From NCBI RefSeq assembly GCF_000955955.1, contig NZ_JYJG01000511.1, positions 1 to 12,365 of the forward strand: 12,365 nt of DNA. Direction: 5' to 3'. The stretch is from Lentzea aerocolonigenes. GTDB taxonomy: Bacteria; Actinomycetota; Actinomycetes; Mycobacteriales; Pseudonocardiaceae. The number at the start of each line of letters is the position of its first letter. Positions within the stretch are counted from its first letter, which is position 1. The notes beneath the pieces are model-generated. The model was not told the DNA's origin. It saw nothing but the letters and a program-made list of their open reading frames with translations, and made no database searches. The position numbers and the translations under genes were made by a program. Shown here one piece after another: positions 7,396 to 12,365 of the stretch.

Positions 7396-7968
7396 GTGCC
7401 CGACGAGGAACTGACGCGCCGATGGGAAGAAAGCTGGCCGGACTGCCCTCCCATCGGCCACGAACTGCGCTGCGAGAAGGACCGGTGGGTGCGTTTTCAC
7501 AGCCTGCCGGAGTCCAAGCGCTATCCGGACACCGAGGACGAGTGGGCGATCGTGCTGGACCGCTACAACACGGTGCTCGACGAACTGTTCGCGGGACAGG
7601 ACGTCCACGTCGCCACATCGAACTGGTCCGGCACCCCGATGCCACCCGAACGCCCGCACGAACAGACCCAGCGGCACCCAGGAGCCCACCACTGGGTCTC
7701 GGTCCTCACCGATCCGGATCCGGACGACCCGATCTACACGCACGTGTACGTCAGCCGGATCCCGTGGCAACGCGGCCGCATCGACACACTGCTGCGCGCC
7801 GTCGCCGACGACGCCACCGCGGGAGTGCTGATCACCGATGTAGGTCTGCAACGGATCTACAACCCCTATGACGGTGGCGCCGACGTCATCCTCACCACGA
7901 GCACTGAACGCGACCAACTGCGCGCACGGCACACCGACTGGTTGTCCGCTCACCCGTCGGGGCTGTAG
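7396..7968 (+). CDS. DUF3885-like protein of unknown function
   Basis: A 190-residue soluble acidic protein without signal peptide or membrane segment. It resembles the uncharacterised DUF3885 family. Seen in it are RFHSLPESKRYPDTEDEWAI (33-52), a following helix with RYNTVLDELF, a central Trp/His-rich segment and the late NPYDGGADVIL (156-166), which matches the family's usual Y-D-x-x-G-x-D-V pattern. The family has no known activity. The start is GTG at 7396, with no ribosome site and a TANNNT box just upstream. It follows lysR on the same strand by 40 bases. Before the transposon downstream was inserted, its stop codon would have lain about 6 bases from the stop of the convergent fucosidase gene. 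No functional link to the sugar genes can be shown. Confidence 0.8.
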   Translation: MPDEELTRRWEESWPDCPPIGHELRCEKDRWVRFHSLPESKRYPDTEDEWAIVLDRYNTVLDELFAGQDVHVATSNWSGTPMPPERPHEQTQRHPGAHHWVSVLTDPDPDDPIYTHVYVSRIPWQRGRIDTLLRAVADDATAGVLITDVGLQRIYNPYDGGADVILTTSTERDQLRARHTDWLSAHPSGL

Positions 7969-7978
7969 CGCGAACTAT

Positions 7979-7993
7979 GGCGTGTATCGAAAG
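7979..7993 (+). repeat. Left terminal inverted repeat of the IS element
   Basis: GGCGTGTATCGAAAG differs from the right end at 2 of 15 positions. It begins 10 bases after the stop codon of the DUF3885-like gene. TA lies at 7976-7977, followed by one extra T before the repeat. Confidence 0.65.
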
Positions 7994-8032
7994 CGCCGGT
8001 CACAGTCACCCGTTGCTCTGAGGCAGGGGTAA

Positions 8033-8049
8033 ACCGCTACTTCAGCGGT
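8033..8049. repeat. Small hairpin near the left end of the IS element
   Basis: ACCGCT (8033-8038) and AGCGGT (8044-8049) form a perfect 6-bp stem with a 5-base loop. There is no T run. It could shield the passenger gene from read-through transcription, or be incidental. The rest of 7994-8127 shows no gene. Confidence 0.3.
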
Positions 8050-8136
8050 GGATGTGGCGGGTACGGTGCCGGCGGTGGTCGGCGATCGCGTGCAGCGGCG
8101 GCTCACGGAGACAGATGCGCGGACACGAAGGAGCGA

Positions 8137-8502
8137 ATGGTGCCAGGCGCTGTACTGCGAGGGGTGACTTTGGACTGTGCCGACCCGCAGGTGCTGGCGG
8201 GCTTCTACGGTGCACTGACCGGGATGCACGAGCTCTTCAGCACGGACGAGTTCGTCGCTCTGACGGACGATTCCGGCTGTGATCTGGGATTCCAGAGGGT
8301 GGACGGATACCGGGCTCCGCAGTGGCCGGGTCAGGACGTGCCACAACAGTTCCACCTGGATTTCCGCGCTGACGACCTCAATGCGGCAGAAGAGCTGGCG
8401 CTGGAACTCGGCGCGGCCAAACCGGCCCATCAGCCCGGCGACGGACGCTGGCGGGTACTCCTGGATCCGGCTGGCCACCCCTTCTGCCTGACGTCTTCCT
8501 GA
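8137..8502 (+). CDS. VOC-superfamily (glyoxalase/bleomycin-resistance-like) protein
   Basis: A 121-residue single VOC-domain protein of the glyoxalase-like type common in actinomycetes. It has GVTLDCADPQVLAGFYGALT (about 9-28), the central QFHLDFRADDL and the C-terminal LDPAGHPFCL. VOC proteins bind small hydrophobic ligands, toxins or metals, or act as dioxygenases or isomerases. Only some of the usual metal positions are occupied (His in QFHLDF; Thr at the first site, His-Pro near the last), so a metal-independent binding protein is possible. AAGGAG (8128-8133) lies 3 bases from ATG 8137 and 6 bases from GTG 8140, so the true start may be 8140. It lies inside the proposed transposon, tail to tail with the transposase. 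A resistance role is only a guess. Confidence 0.85.
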   Translation: MVPGAVLRGVTLDCADPQVLAGFYGALTGMHELFSTDEFVALTDDSGCDLGFQRVDGYRAPQWPGQDVPQQFHLDFRADDLNAAEELALELGAAKPAHQPGDGRWRVLLDPAGHPFCLTSS

Positions 8503-8534
8503 CATCCCCGGCGTTGACAGGTATCCCCCGTCAG

Positions 8535-8554
8535 ACGCCGTAGCGCTCCGGCGT
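8535..8554. terminator. Hairpin between the convergent VOC and transposase genes
   Basis: ACGCCG (8535-8540) and CGGCGT (8549-8554) pair perfectly around an 8-base loop that itself contains the palindrome AGCGCT. It lies 33 bases after the VOC stop codon and could serve both convergent genes. No T run follows on either strand. Confidence 0.35.
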
Positions 8555-8603
8555 GGTCGGGCGGTTCATCAGCTGCTGGCCGCCTCGGAGAGGGCATGGC
8601 GTC

Positions 8604-8622
8604 GGCTGTGCTGGTCACAGCC
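8604..8622. terminator. Hairpin overlapping the transposase stop codon
   Basis: GGCTGTG (8604-8610) and CACAGCC (8616-8622) form a perfect 7-bp stem with a 5-base loop. It spans the transposase stop codon (8615-8617, minus strand). It may limit transcription out of the element; no T run is present. Confidence 0.35.
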
Positions 8623-9418
8623 ACTCGGTTATGGCCGCGACGAGGACGGTCGCCTCGTAGCGGACCGCGAGCTTGTCGTACCTCGTGGCCACAGCCCGGT
8701 GCCTCTTGAGGCGGTTGATGCCGCACTCGACCGCGTGCCGAGCCTTGTAGCCCTGCGGGTCGAACTTCGGCGGCCGTCCGCCGTGGGAGCCGCGTTTCTC
8801 GCGGCTGCGGGCCTGGTCGGCCTTGTCCGGGATGGTGCAGCGGATCCCGCGCCGCCGCAGGTGAGCGCGGATCTTCCGGGAGGCATACGCCTTGTCGGCT
8901 CGCACGCGATCCGGCCGGGTGCGCGGCCTGCCCGGCCGTGATCACGATGGACATGGGCTTCTGGCCCTGTTCGACAGCCAGGTGCAGCTTGGTAGTCAGG
9001 CCGCCGCGCGAGCGCCCGAGCCCGTCGACAGGTTCGACGGTGACGCCGCCGGGCGGCTCCTTCTGCAGCTCCCCTTTTTCCTCGCCCCGGCGGCGTGCTG
9101 GTGGGCCCGGCACACCGTGGAGTCGACGTTGATGTCCCAGGTGATCAGATCCTTCGCGTCAGGCCGGGTCTGGAGCGCGGTGAAGATCCGATGCCAGGTG
9201 CCGTTGCGCTGCCACCGGCGGAACAGGTCGTACACCCGGCCCCACGGCCGGTACTCGGCGGGGATGTCCCGCCACGGGATGCCGGTGCGGACCCGGAACC
9301 GCATGCCGTCGATCAGCTGCCGCCGGGTCCACGTCGACGGCCGGCCGGGCTTCTTGCCCTTCGGCAACAACGGCTCCAACCCTGCCCATTGCGCGTCCGT
9401 CAGATCTTCACGTGCCAC
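8615..9418 (-). pseudogene. IS5-family DDE transposase, two-frame and internally deleted
   Basis: The first frame (GTG 9418 to about 9085) has the typical N terminus MAREDLTDAQWAGLEPLLP, then TWTRRQLIDGMRFRVRTGIP and the first catalytic Asp in WDINVDST. At a run of five A and four G (about 9075-9084) the similarity moves into the -1 frame, which reads ELQKEPPGG, then GLGRSRGGLTTKLHLA and ITAGQ. Two-frame transposases with a programmed -1 shift are known in this group, so this step may be natural. Near 8930 the reading returns to the first frame at [20 protein letters not shown], and the usual segment beginning GDSPQF between these parts is missing. That looks like an internal deletion. The second Asp (ADKAY) and the Glu ([10 protein letters not shown]) survive downstream. 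The product is very probably inactive. Confidence 0.85.
9075..9085 (-). other. Candidate -1 ribosomal frameshift site
   Basis: On the minus strand the sequence reads GCG AGG AAA AAG GGG in the first frame and GAG GAA AAA GGG GAG in the second. Similarity to transposase continues in the second (-1) frame right after the A5G4 run. G-AAA-AAG resembles the slippery heptamers used by two-frame insertion sequences, though its first base is G where the best sites have A. Confidence 0.5.
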
Positions 9419-9448
9419 GAATCAAGATCATCTCAGGTCCAAGATCCA

Positions 9449-9463
9449 CTTTCGACACACCCC
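9449..9463 (-). repeat. Right terminal inverted repeat of the IS element
   Basis: Read on the minus strand it is GGGGTGTGTCGAAAG, 13 of 15 identical to the left end. Its first base supplies the G of the TAG stop codon of the fucosidase gene; T and A are the flanking target bases at 9465 and 9464. Confidence 0.65.
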
Positions 9464-11799
9464 TAGAGGCTGACGAGTCGCCAGTCCTGGTTGGCGCCAC
9501 CGGAAACGGGCCACTGAATGATCTTGGCGCCGTCCGCGGACGACCAGCCGTCGACGTCCGCGCACCAGCCGGTGCGGACGTTCACGAGCTGGTAGTGGCC
9601 ACCGGAGGACGGCACGAGCCGCCAGGACTGGTTGTCGCCCGCGCTGTCGGCCCACTGGACGAGCTGCGCGCCCTGACCGGAACCGCCAGGGCTGTCCAGC
9701 AGCTTGCCGCTCCTGACGTTGACGAGCTTGACCGAACCGTCCGAATTGGACGTCAGGGTGAACTGCTGGCCGGTGCCGCCGTCGTCGGTCGCCTGGATGA
9801 TCAACCCGCCGTCGGCCGTGGAGGAGTCGCTGACGGCCAGCACCTTGCCGCTGTTGCGGTTGACGAGTTTCACGGTGCCGGAGCTCGCGGCGAACGGCCG
9901 GTCGTAGACCTCGAAGTTGCGGACGGACGCCCAGATCCCCGGTGGCAGACCGGTGACCGTCACCCGCACGTACCTCGCGTGGGCGGTGAGAACGGCGACC
10001 TGGACCTGGCTCGTGCTCGTGGTGGCGGTGTGGTCGGACAGGGTCGTCCAGGTGGCGTTGTCGGTCGAACCCTCTAGCAGGTAACGGTAGTTGGTCGCGT
10101 CGAGCTCCCAGGCGAGCCGCACGCCGGTGATCGGCCGCGTCGAGCCCAGGTCGACCTTGAGCCAGTGACCGGTACTGCCGTCGTTCGCGCACCAGCGGGT
10201 CGAGGTGGACGCGTCGACGGCCTTCGCCGCGGTGTTGCCCTTGCCGGTCTCCTCACCGCTGGCCGTGGCGGTCCTGCCCGCCGCGATGTCCGCCGGCTGT
10301 ACGGACCGGTCGAGGGTGACGCCGACGACGCTGTCCGCGGGGTGGCGGGTGCGGTCGACGCCGGTGACCGTGACCTGTCCGGTGGCGCTGACCGAGTAGG
10401 ACAGCGAGCCGCCCGACGCGACGTCGAAGACCCGGCTCACCCTGGCGTCACCGATCGACGGCGTGGTGAACGAGGTGCCGGCGAAGCCCGGCAGCAGGTG
10501 CACGTAGAAGGTGTCGTCCTTGCTGGTGAATCCGTACTGGCCGGCGACCGGCTCCCAGGGGCCGCCGCGGGTGCCGTAGATCGCTGCACCACAGGCCGAC
10601 ATGAACGTGCCGATCCGGCGCAGGAGGTTCGCCTGGCTGGGCGCCACCGTGCCGGTCCGGTCGGGGCCGACGTTGACCAGGCAGGTGAGGTTGCGAATCC
10701 ACGAGTTGACCAGGATGTTCATGGTGTCGGCGTACGACATCGCCTTGTCGCCGTCGTAACCCCAGGATCCGCCGACCGTGAAGCACTTCTCGGCGACCTT
10801 GCCCGTGCGGATCGGGCCGGTGGGCACCGAACCGCCTTCTTCGCTGGTGTAGTCGCCGACCCAGCCGGAGCGCGAGGTGGTGAGGATGCCGGGCTGGTGT
10901 CTGCGCACCAGCCCGGTCAGGCCGAGCGGCTTGCCGGTGTCCGGGTCGTTCTCGCTGTAGGCGGCGTCGACCGGCCACTGGTTGGCGGTGTCGCGGGACT
11001 GGCCCGGTTCCCAGAAGAACGCGCCGTCCGCGTCGCTGCCCTGCTCGGCGATCCAGCCGCCGTCCCACCAGAAGTCGTCGATCACGCCGTACTGGGTGAC
11101 CAGTTCGCGGACGTGTTGGTACACCTCGTTCTTCATGATCCGCGCGTTCTCCTTGTGCGCGGAGTCGGTGGTGTAGTTCCAGGGGTTCTTCGCGCAGTTG
11201 GTGCCGTACACGTCGTAGTAGCCGGGGTAACGCCAGTTGATCGGCGAGTAGTAGAGGCCGACCTTGAGCCCAGCGGCCCGTACGGCGTCCACGTATTCCT
11301 TGACCAGGTCCCGGTTCAGCGGAGCCTGCGCCGAGGTCCACGCGTTCGGATGCGCGCTCGGGAACAACGCGAACCCGTCGTGGTGGCGAGTGGTCAGGAC
11401 CGTGTACTTCGCGCCCATGTCCTTGGCCAGTTGCGCCCAGTCACTCGGGTTGTACGCGCTGGCGGTGAACTGCTCCGCGGTCGCGTCGGTGACGTACTCG
11501 CGGTAGTTCTCCGGCGTCACCGGCCCGTTGTGCATGTACCACTCGCCCTTGGCCGGGCCCGCGTACGGACCCCAGTGGATGAACATGCCGAGCTTCGCCT
11601 CGTGCAGCCAGCCGACCTCGGCGTCGGACTGCTGCTCGACGCCCAGGTCGGTCTTGGGGATGCGCAGCGGTGGGAGCGGCAGCGGACTGGCGGGGGCGGC
11701 GGCCCTCGCCGGTGCCGCGGGCAGCTGACTCGTGCTGGTGGCCAGGACAAGGGCTCCCGCACCCGCGATCAGGCCTCGGCGACTGATGCCCTCGGTCAC
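9463..11799 (-). CDS. Secreted GH29 alpha-L-fucosidase with discoidin (CBM32-like) and ricin-type lectin modules
   Basis: A 778-residue secreted enzyme that releases L-fucose from glycans with retention of configuration. A Tat signal (SRRGLIA at 6-12, hydrophobic stretch, ARA-AA near 31-35) leads to the GH29 barrel at about 55-415: FIHWGPY (74-80), HHDGF (139-143), the probable nucleophile Asp246 in WWDGGW, and VNVGPD (375-380). A beta domain (about 420-500) is followed by an F5/8 type C module (about 505-633) and a beta-trefoil ricin-type lectin (about 640-778) with three QxW/QxF repeats (QQF 678-680, QSW 724-726, QDW 771-773). GTG 11799 is chosen because GGAGG (11807-11811) lies 7 bases upstream and the Tat motif follows; an ATG at 11865 would add a tail that reads through a palindrome. 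Exact linkage specificity is unknown. Confidence 0.92.
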   Translation of the reverse strand: MTEGISRRGLIAGAGALVLATSTSQLPAAPARAAAPASPLPLPPLRIPKTDLGVEQQSDAEVGWLHEAKLGMFIHWGPYAGPAKGEWYMHNGPVTPENYREYVTDATAEQFTASAYNPSDWAQLAKDMGAKYTVLTTRHHDGFALFPSAHPNAWTSAQAPLNRDLVKEYVDAVRAAGLKVGLYYSPINWRYPGYYDVYGTNCAKNPWNYTTDSAHKENARIMKNEVYQHVRELVTQYGVIDDFWWDGGWIAEQGSDADGAFFWEPGQSRDTANQWPVDAAYSENDPDTGKPLGLTGLVRRHQPGILTTSRSGWVGDYTSEEGGSVPTGPIRTGKVAEKCFTVGGSWGYDGDKAMSYADTMNILVNSWIRNLTCLVNVGPDRTGTVAPSQANLLRRIGTFMSACGAAIYGTRGGPWEPVAGQYGFTSKDDTFYVHLLPGFAGTSFTTPSIGDARVSRVFDVASGGSLSYSVSATGQVTVTGVDRTRHPADSVVGVTLDRSVQPADIAAGRTATASGEETGKGNTAAKAVDASTSTRWCANDGSTGHWLKVDLGSTRPITGVRLAWELDATNYRYLLEGSTDNATWTTLSDHTATTSTSQVQVAVLTAHARYVRVTVTGLPPGIWASVRNFEVYDRPFAASSGTVKLVNRNSGKVLAVSDSSTADGGLIIQATDDGGTGQQFTLTSNSDGSVKLVNVRSGKLLDSPGGSGQGAQLVQWADSAGDNQSWRLVPSSGGHYQLVNVRTGWCADVDGWSSADGAKIIQWPVSGGANQDWRLVSL

Positions 11800-11818
11800 G
11801 CTGATACCTCCGACCTGA

Positions 11819-11843
11819 CGACGTTCTCGACGCGAGAACGTCG
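11819..11843. promoter_or_regulatory. 25-bp palindrome upstream of the fucosidase gene
   Basis: Arms CGACGTTCTCG (11819-11829) and CGAGAACGTCG (11833-11843) are perfect 11-bp reverse complements around ACG. The site ends 7 bases upstream of the ribosome site and 19 bases upstream of the GTG. It is a strong candidate operator, or a stable 5'-leader hairpin. I do not recognise the motif as that of a known regulator. Confidence 0.6.
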
Positions 11844-11853
11844 CATCGAATGC

Positions 11854-11866
11854 CTTGTTCGACAAG
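11854..11866. promoter_or_regulatory. FadR-like operator candidate upstream of the fucosidase gene
   Basis: CTTGT-TCG-ACAAG has perfect 5-bp arms and fits T-N-G-T-N3-A-C-N-A, the form reported for FadR-subfamily regulators. It matches the architecture of CTTAT-AGG-ACAAG next to the GntR gene at 4313-4325. It could link the fucosidase to that regulator. Confidence 0.4.
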
Positions 11867-11955
11867 AGGTTGTTTGATGTTGTTCACGTCCCACTGTCGA
11901 ATGCTCGGATGTTTCGACGTTGGGAGCCTGCGATGCCGCGCTTCCGGCCGGGGTC

Positions 11956-11983
11956 TTGACGGGACGTGTGTGAGCGCTAACAC
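11956..11983 (+). promoter_or_regulatory. Candidate promoter of the GH43 gene overlapping a LacI-type operator
   Basis: TTGACG (11956-11961) is a good -35. TAACAC (11978-11983), 16 bases later, is a weak -10 that lies inside the first LacI-type operator. Repression by occlusion of the -10 would follow. The -10 match is only 3 of 6, so the assignment is tentative. Confidence 0.35.
11968..11983. promoter_or_regulatory. LacI-family operator 1 between the fucosidase and GH43 genes
   Basis: GTGTGAGCGCTAACAC is a palindrome with AGCGCT at its centre and one mismatched pair. LacI-family sugar regulators of actinomycetes use this kind of site. No LacI gene is in the window. Confidence 0.6.
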
Positions 11984-12011
11984 TTTCCGGTCAAAAGACT
12001 AGGGCACACGC

Positions 12012-12027
12012 GTGTTAGCGATAACAG
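12012..12027. promoter_or_regulatory. LacI-family operator 2 upstream of the GH43 gene
   Basis: The core TGTTAGCGATAACA (12013-12026) is a near-perfect palindrome sharing GTGTKAGCGMTAACA with operator 1. The centres are 44 bases apart, about four helical turns. Its end touches the AGGAG ribosome site (12026-12030), so binding could block transcription downstream of the promoter. Confidence 0.6.
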
Positions 12028-12041
12028 GAGTCGACGAGACA

Positions 12042-12365
12042 ATGATGTCCAAGATCCTTGCCCGGCTGGCGGCGATGCTCGCCGCCGCCTTCCTGCTCCT
12101 GACGTCCTGGACGGCGGCGTCTCCCCCGCGGGCCGCCGCCGCGGACCCGCTCACGGGCTACCTGATGGTGCACTTCATCGGCGAAGGTGCGACCGGTCAG
12201 CAGATGTACCTCTCGCACAGCAAGGACGGGCTCAACTGGTCCGACCTCAACGGCGGCGGGATGGTGCTGCGGTCCACGGTCGGCACGAAGGGCGTCCGCG
12301 ACCCCGCACTGGTCCGCTCCCCCGACGGCAGCCGGTACTGGATCATCGCCACCGACCTGTGCATC
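12042..12365 (+). CDS. Secreted GH43-like glycosidase, N-terminal part (continues beyond the window)
   Basis: The first 108 residues of a secreted glycoside hydrolase, cut by the window end with the frame still open. A Sec-type signal peptide occupies about 1-34 (KILARLAAMLAAAFLLL, then AAAA before DP). The mature start resembles GH43 five-bladed propeller enzymes: GYLMVHFIGEG, YLSHSKDGLNWSDLNGG, then GTKGVRDPALVRSPDGSRYW and IIATDL. Asp87 in V-R-D-P is the likely general base of the first blade. GH43 enzymes act on alpha-L-arabinofuranosides, beta-xylosides or galactans; the specificity is not visible here. AGGAG (12026-12030) is 11 bases from ATG 12042, and a second ATG follows directly, so the start is 12042 or 12045. 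It is divergent from the fucosidase gene and probably under LacI-type control. Confidence 0.8.
   Translation, partial: MMSKILARLAAMLAAAFLLLTSWTAASPPRAAAADPLTGYLMVHFIGEGATGQQMYLSHSKDGLNWSDLNGGGMVLRSTVGTKGVRDPALVRSPDGSRYWIIATDLCI

Larger units (their letters stand above)
7979..9463. mobile_element. IS5-family-type element of about 1.5 kb with a VOC passenger gene
   Basis: The left end GGCGTGTATCGAAAG (7979-7993) and the right end, read on the minus strand as GGGGTGTGTCGAAAG (9463-9449), match at 13 of 15 positions in inverted orientation. TA flanks the right end directly (9464-9465) and the left end one base out (7976-7977), consistent with a TA target duplication plus a one-base change. Joining the flanks restores CTAG, a palindromic site of the kind used by some IS5-family members. 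Inside are a VOC gene (plus strand) and a degenerate transposase (minus strand) whose start lies 31 bases inside the right terminal repeat. Between repeat and start is a direct repeat of CAAGATC (9423-9429 and 9440-9446). Elements of this group are normally about 0.8-1.0 kb, so the extra length is the VOC side. Confidence 0.65.

Noticed and set aside
6335..7645. Minus-strand open frame continuing upstream of the aldo/keto reductase
   Set aside because: The open frame runs on well past the reductase start but is low-complexity Arg/Ser/Ala-rich and antisense to the LysR and DUF3885-like genes. The reductase has its own GTG and a strong ribosome site at 6340-6345.
8551..8565. GGCGTGGTCGGGCGG as an alternative left end of the IS element
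   Set aside because: It matches the right end only with a gap and loses the TCGAAAG part. The repeat at 7979 matches at 13 of 15 positions and has TA next to it. It is kept in mind because it would exclude the VOC gene from the element.
11800..11865. Longer fucosidase N terminus from ATG 11865
   Set aside because: The extension would place 22 residues before a Tat signal, read through the 25-bp palindrome and lack a ribosome site. GTG 11799 has GGAGG at the right distance.
10165..11877. Long plus-strand open frame opposite the fucosidase
   Set aside because: It is a high-GC antisense shadow with biased Arg/Val/Ala composition and no recognisable domain. The opposite strand encodes a clear multi-domain enzyme.
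11896..11918. GTCGAA / TTCGAC inverted repeat with an 11-base spacer
   Set aside because: Six-base arms over this spacing are expected by chance in such sequence, and it aligns with no promoter element.
1..12365. tRNA, rRNA, CRISPR arrays, riboswitches or a phage region
   Set aside because: I saw no cloverleaf-like sequence, regularly spaced repeat array, recognisable riboswitch core or phage gene by reading both strands. No covariance-model search was possible.

Overview
This is a high-GC actinomycete chromosome segment. GTG starts, leaderless genes, Tat-type signal peptides and a sugar ABC importer with no ATPase of its own suggest a Pseudonocardiaceae-like genus, but that is an impression from gene style and was not tested. 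It reads as a carbohydrate-scavenging locus interrupted by one small transposon.

Positions 1-4304 (minus strand) hold a GntR/FadR-type regulator, a Tat-exported lipoprotein substrate-binding protein, and a single 668-residue permease in which both inner-membrane halves of a MalF/MalG-type importer are fused. No ATPase is present, so a shared MsiK-like ATPase elsewhere is likely. Divergent from the regulator, 4377-5534 (plus) encodes an enolase-superfamily dehydratase with mandelate-racemase-type active-site residues, probably acting on a sugar acid. The 72-bp gap and the regulator's first codons carry a cluster of CTTGTC-type palindromes. An aldo/keto reductase (5516-6334, minus) overlaps the dehydratase tail to tail and is divergent from a LysR regulator (6438-7355, plus). 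A DUF3885-like protein follows (7396-7968, plus).

Positions 7979-9463 look like an IS5-family-type insertion of about 1.5 kb. Its 15-bp imperfect terminal inverted repeats match at 13 of 15 positions and are flanked by TA. It carries a broken transposase and, unusually, a VOC/glyoxalase-like gene between the left end and the transposase. The right end abuts the stop codon of the next gene.

Positions 9463-11799 (minus) encode a secreted GH29 alpha-L-fucosidase with a discoidin-type module and a ricin-type lectin module. A divergent, secreted GH43 enzyme starts at 12042 and runs off the window. Their shared 242-bp control region holds two LacI-type operators, a 25-bp palindrome with perfect 11-bp arms, and a FadR-like 13-mer resembling the one next to the GntR gene.

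A plausible picture is that secreted glycosidases release sugars from plant or glycoprotein glycans, the importer takes them up, and the dehydratase and reductase process sugar acids or aldehydes. The link between the importer half and the glycosidase half is inference and rests mainly on proximity and one shared operator-like motif.
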